DNA of 64,000 nucleotides. It comes from an uncultured Muribaculaceae bacterium (GTDB taxonomy: Bacteria; Bacteroidota; Bacteroidia; Bacteroidales; Muribaculaceae). The notes below the pieces were generated by a model. It ran no database searches and was not told the DNA's origin. It saw only the letters and a list, made by a program, of their open reading frames with translations. Below, piece by piece: positions 37,381-44,946 of the stretch; within the stretch, counting starts at the first letter, position 1, and each line of letters opens with the position of its first letter. The stretch is taken from positions 1 to 64,000 of the forward strand of contig CAJTJV010000001.1 of NCBI GenBank assembly GCA_910576775.1. The letters are read 5' to 3'. The translations under genes were made by a program, and so were the position numbers.

Positions 37381-37878
37381 ATGACTAAAGCTGAACTTGA
37401 AAAAAAGAGGGACCTGGCACGCACCCTGTATATGTCGGGGAAGGAGCAGACCGAGATCGCCGAGATGACAGGCGTGTCAAGGGTCACTATATCCAAATGG
37501 TGTGCCGCAGACGGCTGGAAAGCCACCCGCGCCGCAAAGACCATCACTCGCCCGGAACTTATAAAAAAGCTGCTCCTGGTTACAAACGCTCTGCTCGACA
37601 AGGTCAACGAATCGGGGGACCTCGCTCTTTTAGACAGTCTCGGCGACAAACTCTCTAAACTCACCGCAGCCATCGACAAACTCGACAAGTCACAGGCCAA
37701 TGTGGTGGCCGCTATCGAGGTGTTCACCGCATTCACCGAATATATCAAGTTCCGCGCCAAGACCGACCCGGAGGTGACAATCGAGTTCATCAAGAAGGTC
37801 AACAAGCTGCAGGACGGATTTCTGATCGAGTCATTCAACAAGGGAGCTCTCGTTTATTATGGCGGCCAAACTGACTAA
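37381..37878 (+). CDS. Small terminase-like DNA-binding protein
   Basis: 165 aa from the ATG at 37381. An N-terminal helix-turn-helix (LARTLYMSGKEQTEIAEMTGVSRVTISKWCAADGWKA, residues 10-45) is followed by a helical oligomerisation part. It overlaps terL by 20 bp and is first in the rightward late operon, the normal place of the small terminase subunit (Mu gp27 analogue). Confidence 0.75.
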   Translation: MTKAELEKKRDLARTLYMSGKEQTEIAEMTGVSRVTISKWCAADGWKATRAAKTITRPELIKKLLLVTNALLDKVNESGDLALLDSLGDKLSKLTAAIDKLDKSQANVVAAIEVFTAFTEYIKFRAKTDPEVTIEFIKKVNKLQDGFLIESFNKGALVYYGGQTD

Positions 37879-39427
37879 GGAACAGAAGGAGGCTTTCGCA
37901 CAGTGGAAGGAACACTGCCGCGAGGTACAGTCCCTTACAGCCGAGTCTTTGTCCGTTGTAAAGGAATCGCCTGCCGAGAAGGAGCGCCGCATCAAACGGC
38001 TGCTTTCCAACTACGACGAATTCTGCGAGTATTATTTCGCCCATTTCCTCACTCTCCGCGACAAGACCACCGGGGAGGTAATCCGTATGATTCACAATGC
38101 GCCGTTCCATACCAAGGCGGCGCTCAAGATAAAGAACACCCCGAACCTGAAAGCGGTGTTCAAATGGCCCCGTGGCCATGCCAAATCCACCCATATCGGT
38201 GTGTTTATCCCCCTGTGGCTTATATTCCAGCCCAAACGGCTCATAAATTTTATGATTACCGTCGGAAAGTCACAGGATAGCGCCAACCGTCTGCTCGGCG
38301 ACCTTCAGGCGGAACTGGAATACAACCAGAAGCTGATTGCCGATTTCGGGGAGCAGAAGAATCTCGGCCTGTGGCTGCAGGGGGAGTTCAAGACCAAAGG
38401 TGGGGCCAAGTTCCTCGCCGTGGGCCGCGGACAGTCGCCTCGCGGCCTACGTGACCGCGAGGCTCGTCCTGACTATATCGTTATCGACGACCTGGACGAT
38501 GACGAACTTTGCCGCAATGAAAAGCGCGTGAAGGAGCTGACCGACTGGGTCAAGGAGGCTCTTTTCGGTGCTCTCGACGTGGGCCGCGGCCGTTTCATAA
38601 TGGTCGGTAATCTTATTTCCAAGACATCGGTGCTTGCCAACATAGCCGCATCCAAAGGTGTCCATGTGTCCGAGATAAAGGCCGTCGATAAGGACGGTAA
38701 TCCGACATGGCGCGAAAAATGGACTAAGGAGGAGGCTCAAGGCTATAAGGATTTCGTTGGATACCGGGCATGGGAGAAGGAGATGATGCACAATCCCATA
38801 ACCGACGGCACCATATTCCGCCATGAATGGATACGTTACAAGCGTCTCCCGAAACTCGACAAGTACGACATGCTCGTATGCTATACAGACCCGTCGTTCA
38901 AATCCACAACGGCCAATGACTACAAGGCATGCCGTCTGTGGGGCAAGATTGGAACCGAACTGCACCTCATTGACTGTTATGTCCGGCAGGACACTGTGTC
39001 CGGCATGGTGAGGTGGCTTTACAACCTCTATGAGAGTCTGCCCGATAACGTGGTTGTCAATTTCTATATAGAAGCCAATATGCTCCAGGACATAATCCTC
39101 GACGAATTCGGTACCGAGGGTAACATCCGCGGATACCAATTGCCAATTATGCCCGATAAGCGAACTAAGCCGGATAAGGTGCAGCGCATCGAGGCAGTAT
39201 CGCCGTTGTGGGAGCGCGGGTTCGTATTCTATAACGAAGCGCTGAAGGATTCGCCGGACATGCAGGTCGGCATCGAGCAGACACTCGCTCTTGAGCGCGG
39301 CTCACGTGTCCATGACGATGCCCCGGATGCCGACGAGGGAGCTATATGGTTTCTGCAGCGCAGTACCCGACAGGAGATTTTCAAACCGGTGGCGATTCCC
39401 CGTCGCTCACCTAAAAACATGTGGTGA
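37859..39427 (+). CDS. terL: Terminase large subunit (Mu gp28-like)
   Basis: 522 aa packaging motor and nuclease. ATPase domain: Walker A WPRGHAKST (about residue 102), Walker B DYIVIDDLDDDE (about 205). Nuclease domain: VCYTDPSFKS (first Asp), a middle acidic motif FYIEANMLQD, and HDDAPDADEGA near the C-terminus, the usual final acidic patch. It overlaps the small subunit gene and is 2 bp from the gp36-like gene. Confidence 0.93.
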   Translation: MAAKLTKEQKEAFAQWKEHCREVQSLTAESLSVVKESPAEKERRIKRLLSNYDEFCEYYFAHFLTLRDKTTGEVIRMIHNAPFHTKAALKIKNTPNLKAVFKWPRGHAKSTHIGVFIPLWLIFQPKRLINFMITVGKSQDSANRLLGDLQAELEYNQKLIADFGEQKNLGLWLQGEFKTKGGAKFLAVGRGQSPRGLRDREARPDYIVIDDLDDDELCRNEKRVKELTDWVKEALFGALDVGRGRFIMVGNLISKTSVLANIAASKGVHVSEIKAVDKDGNPTWREKWTKEEAQGYKDFVGYRAWEKEMMHNPITDGTIFRHEWIRYKRLPKLDKYDMLVCYTDPSFKSTTANDYKACRLWGKIGTELHLIDCYVRQDTVSGMVRWLYNLYESLPDNVVVNFYIEANMLQDIILDEFGTEGNIRGYQLPIMPDKRTKPDKVQRIEAVSPLWERGFVFYNEALKDSPDMQVGIEQTLALERGSRVHDDAPDADEGAIWFLQRSTRQEIFKPVAIPRRSPKNMW

Positions 39428-39429
39428 TT

Positions 39430-39846
39430 ATGTTTATCGACAACGAGGATTACAGGGTGGTTATCGGGGATGCGGCATTCAAGGCTGTATCACAATCGTC
39501 ACCCGAAAATATAGCCAATGCCGAAGCTGAGGCCATCGAGGAAATCTCAGGCTATCTGCGACCGGTATATGATACCAACGCCATCTTTTCCAGCGGTGGA
39601 TACGACCGCAACCGTCTCATCGCGATGTATACCGCCGACATCGCGCTCTATCACCTTACGGCCTCGCAGCCGCAGAAGATGGGCAGCGAGATACGTAAGG
39701 AGCGCTACGAGCGTGCCATCAAGTGGCTCGAAGGAGTCCAGGCCGGCAAGATTATTCCCAATCTCCCTCTCGCCGAACCGGAAGACGGCTTTGCCGGATT
39801 CGGTACTTCCTATCAATCATCACCCCGACTAAGACACGACTGGTAA
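39430..39846 (+). CDS. Mu gp36-like head-tail connector (DUF1320)
   Basis: 138 aa from the ATG at 39430. MFIDNEDYRVVIGDAAFKAVSQSSPENIANAEAEAIEEISGYLRPVYD and LYHLTASQPQKMGSEIRKERYERAIKWLEGVQAG match the DUF1320 family, a head-completion/connector protein of Mu-like phages. It normally follows the capsid genes; here it sits between terL and the portal. Confidence 0.82.
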   Translation: MFIDNEDYRVVIGDAAFKAVSQSSPENIANAEAEAIEEISGYLRPVYDTNAIFSSGGYDRNRLIAMYTADIALYHLTASQPQKMGSEIRKERYERAIKWLEGVQAGKIIPNLPLAEPEDGFAGFGTSYQSSPRLRHDW

Positions 39847-39848
39847 CT

Positions 39849-41177
39849 ATGAGAAGAAAATTAGACAGACAAAAGTTAAATCGGGTACAGAAAACTGCCC
39901 GGTCGAGTATACAAAAAAAGTCTTCAGTAATACTGGAGCTACACCGCTATGCGGAATTTTTTACAAAAAACGATATAGAGGACTGGCGCCGTGCTTGGCA
40001 GGCGGCCATTGATCCGCGCCATCCGTCCCGGCAAAAGTTATATGATATATACCGTGACGCCTTGACAGACTCACATCTTTCCGGCTGTATACAGCAGCGA
40101 GTGGGGTTTGTGATGTCACGTTCGTTCAAACTCGTGAATGAGAATGGAGATTCTGATGAGTCGGCGAAACATCTGTTCGACCAGTTATGGTTCAAGGATC
40201 TGTGCCGGCTCTGCCTCGAGTCTATATGGTGGGGCCATTCGCTCATCGAGCTTGGCGAGGTTGTCACTGATGGCGACGGCCATCCGGCTTTTTCCGGCGT
40301 GTCGCTCATACCGCGCAAGCACGTTATTCCGGAGAAGGGGCGCGTTGTGCAGCGTGTGGGGATGAACTGGGAGACCGGCATAGAGTACCGTGAGCGCCCA
40401 TGGCGCGACTGGCTGATTGAGGCCGGCCGCCCAGACGACCTCGGGCTGTTACTCAAGGCAGCGCTCCATACTATCCCCAAAAAGCACGCGATGACTTTCT
40501 GGGATTGTTTCGCGGAGGTGTTCGGTATGCCCTGGCGTATCGCACGAACCACCACACGCGACCCGAAGGAGTTCCAGCGTCTGCAGGACATGATTTACAA
40601 CGGAGGCGCCAACCAGGGCGTGGTCACCGGCATGGAGACGGAGATTCAGTTTGTGGAATCCGGCAAGGGGGATGCCTTCAACGTTTACGATAAGCGCATC
40701 GACCGTGCCAATTCGGAGCTGTCGAAACTGGTCATCGGCCAGACCATGACCATCGAGGACGGTTCGTCGCTCTCCCAGTCGCAGACCCACCTGCAGGTGT
40801 TCATGAACCTGGTGGAGTCTGACCGCGACTTCCTGCGCGACATCATAAACAATCAGCTTATCCCGCTTATGATTCTGCATGGATTCCCGGTCAAGGGGCT
40901 GCGCTTTGAATGGGACGATGCTGTTGACTATACCCCGGAGCAGCAGGTGGCCTATGAAACTATGATTGTCGACCGCTACGTTGTCAACCCGGAATATTTT
41001 ATCGACAAGTACGGTATACCGATAGTCAAAGAGAGGGAGGTTGAAAAGGAGATAAATGACGATATGGAGAAAAACCTGGAACGGTTTTTTGGTACTCTTG
41101 ACCGCCTGATGGAAAACCACAGCGCAGACGAGGTAGACAAAATTCTTCATGGTCCACGTCATGATTTTTTCGACTGA
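39849..41177 (+). CDS. Portal protein (Mu gp29-like, DUF935)
   Basis: 442 aa from the ATG at 39849. Family features include a DP-rich start (WRRAWQAAIDPRHPSRQKLYDIYRDALTDSHLSGCIQQR), ELGEVVTDGDGHP, IPRKHVIPEKG, FGMPWRIARTTTRDPKEF and LSKLVIGQTMTIEDGSSLSQSQTH. Forms the dodecameric DNA channel of the head. The last codons overlap the proposed ATG of the gp30-like gene. Confidence 0.9.
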   Translation: MRRKLDRQKLNRVQKTARSSIQKKSSVILELHRYAEFFTKNDIEDWRRAWQAAIDPRHPSRQKLYDIYRDALTDSHLSGCIQQRVGFVMSRSFKLVNENGDSDESAKHLFDQLWFKDLCRLCLESIWWGHSLIELGEVVTDGDGHPAFSGVSLIPRKHVIPEKGRVVQRVGMNWETGIEYRERPWRDWLIEAGRPDDLGLLLKAALHTIPKKHAMTFWDCFAEVFGMPWRIARTTTRDPKEFQRLQDMIYNGGANQGVVTGMETEIQFVESGKGDAFNVYDKRIDRANSELSKLVIGQTMTIEDGSSLSQSQTHLQVFMNLVESDRDFLRDIINNQLIPLMILHGFPVKGLRFEWDDAVDYTPEQQVAYETMIVDRYVVNPEYFIDKYGIPIVKEREVEKEINDDMEKNLERFFGTLDRLMENHSADEVDKILHGPRHDFFD

Positions 41178-42571
41178 GCCCCTCTGACTACGAGGGGCTG
41201 CACCGACGCTATGCCTCCCTGTTCGACGGCCTGAACCTCGGCGAGCTCGCCTCCCCGGGCGATAACGTGCGCAAGCGTCTGTCGTCACTGTTCGAGGGCA
41301 TGATGCGCTCGCTCTTCAAGGAGAAAGGTGCGGAGTTCCGGGTTGACCTTGTGGCCGACCCTGCGGTGCAGGAGTTTGTCGGGGCGCACGCCTTGGTCAT
41401 GGATTCGGCCTTTCAGAAGGTGGAGATGTCCGATGCCATGCGCCGGCGCCTTACCCGGTCGAACTACATATTCTCCGGCATGAAGGCGTTCCATGAGCTG
41501 CACGAGGCATTCCCCTCGCTGCTCGATGAGAACGGCAATAGAAAGCCCTTCGAACGGTTTTTGAATGACGTCCGGAAGATAGACGGTACTTATAACGCCA
41601 ACTATCTCCGGGCGGAGTACAATTTCGTGGCCGCCTCGGCTGAAATGGCCGCCAAGTGGGAACAGTTCATGCGCGACGGCGACCGATACAATCTCCAGTA
41701 CCGCACTCAGCAGGATGACAAAGTGCGACCGGAACATGCCGCTCTTGACCGCGTGACGCTGCCTCCGTCGGATTCGTTCTGGGAGGAACACTGGCCGCCA
41801 TTGTCGTGGGGGTGCAGGTGCACCGTTGTTCAAGTCAGAAAGTCAAAATACCCTGAAACCCCACACGACGAGGCAATGGCAAGGGGAGAGGAAGCTCTGC
41901 AAAAAGACAAGACCGGGATGTTCCGGTTTAATTCGGGCCTCAAGGGAAAAGCAATGCCTGACTACAATCCCTATACCATCAAAAAGTGTAAAACATGCCC
42001 CGTCGCGAATGGCGGCAAAAATGGTCAGCTCGCCCGGTTCGTGCCGGATAACGAGGTCTGCAAGGCCTGCGTCCTCGTTCATCAGTGCGAGCAACTGCGC
42101 GGTAAAGTCATAAAGCACGGCAAAGGTACTATCAAGGTCTGCCATCTCGTTGACCGCAGAGATAGTGATTACGAAAGGCTGATGGCCGTGGCCAGACATT
42201 TCGCCTCCGATGGAGCGCACGTTGTGCTGACCCCTAAAATGACACGCCCCCAAAAGTTCGAATACGACTGTGTCTATGGCTCTCTACGTGGCTCCCGGTA
42301 TGACGGCAAATGCCCCGACCTCAAAATCGGCGAACATTGGTACGAGCATGAAGGATTCACTACAGATAACCCCAAACGGGCTTTTAACAATATGATGAAC
42401 CACGGGCTAAAACAAAGCGACCGTCTCATATTGGATCGACCCGATTTGACCGATAGATTTATGCTTCGCAGCATTCAAAACCGCATCAATCTCGGAATCC
42501 ACATACAAGAAGTTTGGCTTCGAAATAAAGATAATACTCTGACCTTACTCTATAAAAAAACGGACGGCTGA
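41174..42571 (+). CDS. Mu gp30-like head morphogenesis protein with C-terminal nuclease-toxin-like domain
   Basis: Phage head morphogenesis (SPP1 gp7/Mu gp30) domain in the first ~240 codons: FNSGLKGKAMPDYN, WPPLSWGCRCTVVQVRKSKYP. The remaining ~190 residues (VCHLVDRRDSDYERLMAVARHFASDGAHVVLTPKM...EYDCVYGSLRGSRYDGKCPDLKIGEHWYEHEG...LDRPDLTDRFMLRSIQNRI) resemble CdiA-C/BECR-type toxin nucleases, preceded by a Cys-rich linker. The start is uncertain. The coding frame is open from 41165 without ATG, and the first GTG at 41267 would remove about 31 conserved-looking residues. Removing one T from TTTTTT (41165-41170) would join it to the ATG at 41161 inside the portal gene. Confidence 0.8.
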   Translation: MSPSDYEGLHRRYASLFDGLNLGELASPGDNVRKRLSSLFEGMMRSLFKEKGAEFRVDLVADPAVQEFVGAHALVMDSAFQKVEMSDAMRRRLTRSNYIFSGMKAFHELHEAFPSLLDENGNRKPFERFLNDVRKIDGTYNANYLRAEYNFVAASAEMAAKWEQFMRDGDRYNLQYRTQQDDKVRPEHAALDRVTLPPSDSFWEEHWPPLSWGCRCTVVQVRKSKYPETPHDEAMARGEEALQKDKTGMFRFNSGLKGKAMPDYNPYTIKKCKTCPVANGGKNGQLARFVPDNEVCKACVLVHQCEQLRGKVIKHGKGTIKVCHLVDRRDSDYERLMAVARHFASDGAHVVLTPKMTRPQKFEYDCVYGSLRGSRYDGKCPDLKIGEHWYEHEGFTTDNPKRAFNNMMNHGLKQSDRLILDRPDLTDRFMLRSIQNRINLGIHIQEVWLRNKDNTLTLLYKKTDG

Positions 42572-42683
42572 CCAATGGCCAGCCCCCGCAGACAACGAAT
42601 CGGTAGTCATTAGCTACGGAATCGTTAGTGCAAAATTATAAACATTTATTGGAATACAAAAGTTTATGAGCTAAAAATATTTT

Positions 42684-42841
42684 GTCCGCCCGGGAGCGGA
42701 CATTAAAAATACCCCCGGCTATTTGATTAGACGTCTCACTTTCTAAACAATAACTACCGTAATGGAGCCAGCCGGGGGCATTATGCCTTTCCGGCTCCAT
42801 TGCGGTAGTTCTGCATCATTGATGCTGTTTATAAGTGAGAC
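42684..42841 (+). other. Nested palindrome element with pseudoknot topology (element 2)
   Basis: Order on the plus strand: hairpin GTCCGC/GCGGAC (42684-42701); arm C CCCCCGGCT (42712-42720); arm B GTCTCACTT (42733-42741); arm A AACTACCGTAATGGAGCC (42752-42769). Then come C' AGCCGGGGG (42770-42778), A' (42793-42810, one G-U), a small GCATC/GATGC hairpin, and B' AAGTGAGAC (42833-42841). AAACA/TGTTT adds pairs inside B. C pairs with the loop of A, crossing A/B. Located in the gene-free stretch 42572-42867; the part before 42684 shows nothing else. Confidence 0.6.
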
Positions 42842-42867
42842 ATTGCAAAATTAATGATTTTCCGCCA

Positions 42868-43110
42868 ATGACTATATACGAGATTCTAAAATTCAACCGA
42901 GAAATTCTTGAACGGATGTATGCCGCAGGTGTACGTTATGGGGACGTGAGATACGTCGACATGTATTCCTATTACATCGCCCTTGTCGAGGATGGCCACA
43001 AGGCTTCGTATGCTGTTGCGGAGGCGGCTCGGCGCCATGGTGTCTGTGTGCGCAAAGCTTATGACATCATATCGCGGTTCAGAAAGGACTGCACGTTTAG
43101 TACATGTTAA
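42868..43110 (+). CDS. Small HTH protein, possible Mor-like activator
   Basis: 80 aa from the ATG at 42868. The C-terminal half YSYYIALVEDGHKASYAVAEAARRHGVCVRKAYDIISRF looks like the helix-turn-helix of Mor/C-type or homeodomain-like phage regulators. Mor and C activate middle and late genes in Mu. Here the gene stands alone on the plus strand next to the structured element and just before the TS-like/methyltransferase operon. The regulatory role is inferred. Confidence 0.5.
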   Translation: MTIYEILKFNREILERMYAAGVRYGDVRYVDMYSYYIALVEDGHKASYAVAEAARRHGVCVRKAYDIISRFRKDCTFSTC

Positions 43111-43148
43111 GCGGCTCCATTTTAACTCCGGCACCCGGGTAGTGTGCC

Positions 43149-43156
43149 TACCTTTG
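43149..43156 (+). promoter_or_regulatory. Promoter -7 box of the TS-like/methyltransferase operon
   Basis: TACCTTTG, 25 bp ahead of the ATG at 43181. The -33 region is only TTTA at an over-long distance (43121-43124), so the promoter may be weak or activator-dependent. Confidence 0.5.
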
Positions 43157-43180
43157 CGGCATCACCAATCACCAACGGTT

Positions 43181-43825
43181 ATGACACGCAACAAATATCA
43201 CCAGATCCTCTCCGGGATTCTTGACAAGGGTAAACACCAGAATAACAAAAAGGGTAATATAACTTATCTTCTCAATGAGCAGATCTCGCTGACTCCGGCC
43301 GATCTGCTCGAGATTTTCGAGGGGCACGGACTGGCGCGCAGAAAACTCAGATCCGAGCTAAGGCTATTCATGAGCGGCGAGCGCTCGATTGAGAAATACC
43401 AACAGGCCGGCATTAACTGGTGGGACTACTGCGGTTCTATTCTTATAAACTCCTATCCCACCTATTTCGAGAAGCTACCGCCTCTGCTTGCCCGGATCAA
43501 CGAGGAGCGTCGACCATCGAAGAACTATGTACTGTTCCTCGGAGCGACTGAAGCCGAGAGCAACCAGGCACCCTGTCTTTCACTCGTACAGTTCCAGATC
43601 GAGGACGGTGAACTTGTGGTATCGGCATACCAGCGCAGTTCCGACGCCAATCTCGGTCTTCCGGCCGACATATACCACCTCTATCTTATTTCCCGAAATA
43701 TCGATTTTCCTCTCAAATCAATAACACTGTTTCTGGGCAACGTGCATATCTATGAAAACAATATAGATAACACCCGCCGTCTTCTTGCCGGAGAGGATGC
43801 TGTAAAATTCAACCTTAACGTATGA
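43181..43825 (+). CDS. Thymidylate-synthase-fold protein, possible dCMP (hydroxy)methylase
   Basis: 214 aa from the ATG at 43181. Regions aligning with thymidylate synthase: YHQILSGILDKGK (N-terminal), LRLFMSGERSIEKYQQAGINWWDYCG, the catalytic Cys in QAPCLSL (Cys132), AYQRSSDANLGLPADIYHLYLI and GNVHIYENN. Spacing equals E. coli ThyA (Cys146, Arg166, Asn177): Cys132, Arg152, Asp163. The Asn that reads dUMP is therefore Asp, as in T4 dCMP hydroxymethylase. The protein is about 50 residues shorter than ThyA and lacks the YGxQWR region. It overlaps the methyltransferase gene (ATGA). It is probably a nucleotide- or base-modifying enzyme for DNA protection, not a housekeeping ThyA. Confidence 0.72.
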   Translation: MTRNKYHQILSGILDKGKHQNNKKGNITYLLNEQISLTPADLLEIFEGHGLARRKLRSELRLFMSGERSIEKYQQAGINWWDYCGSILINSYPTYFEKLPPLLARINEERRPSKNYVLFLGATEAESNQAPCLSLVQFQIEDGELVVSAYQRSSDANLGLPADIYHLYLISRNIDFPLKSITLFLGNVHIYENNIDNTRRLLAGEDAVKFNLNV

Positions 43826-44664
43826 GCCGCCTGTATTTGTCCGCACCACTCCCGTTTGTCGGGCAGAAGCGTAAATTTGCCAGGCATTTCATAGATGTAA
43901 TAAAGCAATATCCGGACGGCATGGTATTTGTCGACTTGTTCGGTGGTTCCGGACTACTGTCGCATATTACCAAATATACGCACCCCGGCTCACGTGTTAT
44001 CTATAATGATTTTGACGGGTACCGGCTGCGCATTGCCAACATTCCGCGAACCAACGCTTTGCTCGACCGTATACGTGCTGCCGTTTCAGATTTTCCACGC
44101 AACAAGCCGATAACAGGAGAGGCGCGCGACCGGATTTTCAGGCTGCTCGAACAGGAAGAATGTGAAGCCGGATACCTTGACTTTATCACACTGTCGTCCT
44201 CGCTGATGTTCTCGATGAAGTACAAGCTTACCATTGATGAAATGCGTAAGGAGACGCTTTACAACAATGTTCGCAAGGCCGAATATCCCTCATGCCCGAA
44301 CTATCTCGACGGACTGGAGATAACTTCGTGCGACTACCGTGAGCTTTTCGACCGTTTCAAGGATGTACCGGGTGTAGTGTTTCTGGTAGATCCACCTTAT
44401 CTGTCTACAGATGTCGGAACCTATCGCATGTATTGGCGCCTGGCCGATTATCTTGATGTATTGTCGGTTCTGTCCGGCCACAACTTTGTTTATTTCACCT
44501 CCGATAAATCGTGCCTCGTGGAGTTGTGCGAGTGGATGGGTCGCAACCCGTCGCTCGGCAATCCTTTCGAGCACTGCTGGAGCCATGAACTGAAAACAAC
44601 TATGAATTATAATGCGGGGTATACGGATATAATGCTGTTCACAGCTCCGGATGGCACTGTTTAA
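43822..44664 (+). CDS. D12-class (Dam-like) DNA N-methyltransferase
   Basis: 280 aa. PFVGQKRKFARHFI is the FxGxK-type SAM-binding start, VFVDLFGGSGLLSHI motif I, and VVFLVDPPYLSTDVGTY the DPPY motif of amino-methyltransferases (N6-A or N4-C). The order matches the alpha/D12 class. No restriction endonuclease is nearby. ATG overlaps the TS-like gene by four bases (ATGA), implying coupled translation in fixed ratio. Probable role: modifying phage DNA against restriction or altering promoter recognition. Confidence 0.88.
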   Translation: MSRLYLSAPLPFVGQKRKFARHFIDVIKQYPDGMVFVDLFGGSGLLSHITKYTHPGSRVIYNDFDGYRLRIANIPRTNALLDRIRAAVSDFPRNKPITGEARDRIFRLLEQEECEAGYLDFITLSSSLMFSMKYKLTIDEMRKETLYNNVRKAEYPSCPNYLDGLEITSCDYRELFDRFKDVPGVVFLVDPPYLSTDVGTYRMYWRLADYLDVLSVLSGHNFVYFTSDKSCLVELCEWMGRNPSLGNPFEHCWSHELKTTMNYNAGYTDIMLFTAPDGTV

Positions 44665-44674
44665 AATCAGCCTC

Positions 44675-44714
44675 AAAAAGTGAGCGCCGCAACCTTTATC
44701 GGGTCGCGGCGCTC
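44675..44714 (-). terminator. Terminator between converging operons
   Basis: GAGCGCCGC (44682-44690) pairs with GCGGCGCTC (44706-44714). Read leftward, it is followed by TTTTT (44679-44675). It ends the KilA-N operon and separates it from the methyltransferase operon coming from the other side. Confidence 0.8.
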
Positions 44715-44721
44715 TACGGTA

Positions 44722-44946
44722 TCAATTCAGATCGTTTATATCTATGCCGAAGCAGTCCTTCAGTATCGCTTCCTCGAGCATCAGCAGGTTCAGTATATCG
44801 GCTTCTTCCGAATCGGATATGAGTCCGTCAGAATTCAGACTTGACGCTTTCCACCGCAGGGCTTCTATCACGGTGCGCAACATCCCTGGCATATAGCCAT
44901 CCTCTATAATCTGCGTTATGGCCGGGATTTCTTTCGATTCGCTCAT
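44722..44946 (-). CDS. Small acidic protein behind the KilA-N gene
   Basis: 74 aa, not recognised. It is acidic and helical (YMPGMLRTVIEALRWKASSLNSDGLISDSEEADILNLLMLEEAILKDCFGI). The ATG overlaps the KilA-N stop (ATGA), so the two are translated together, suggesting a partner or modulator role. The transcript ends at the terminator 44675-44714. Confidence 0.6.
   Translation of the reverse strand: MSESKEIPAITQIIEDGYMPGMLRTVIEALRWKASSLNSDGLISDSEEADILNLLMLEEAILKDCFGIDINDLN

Noticed and set aside
43181..43825. Host-type thymidylate synthase ThyA
   Set aside because: Too short, lacks the YGxQWR region and has Asp at the dUMP-reading Asn position; located inside a prophage operon with a methyltransferase.
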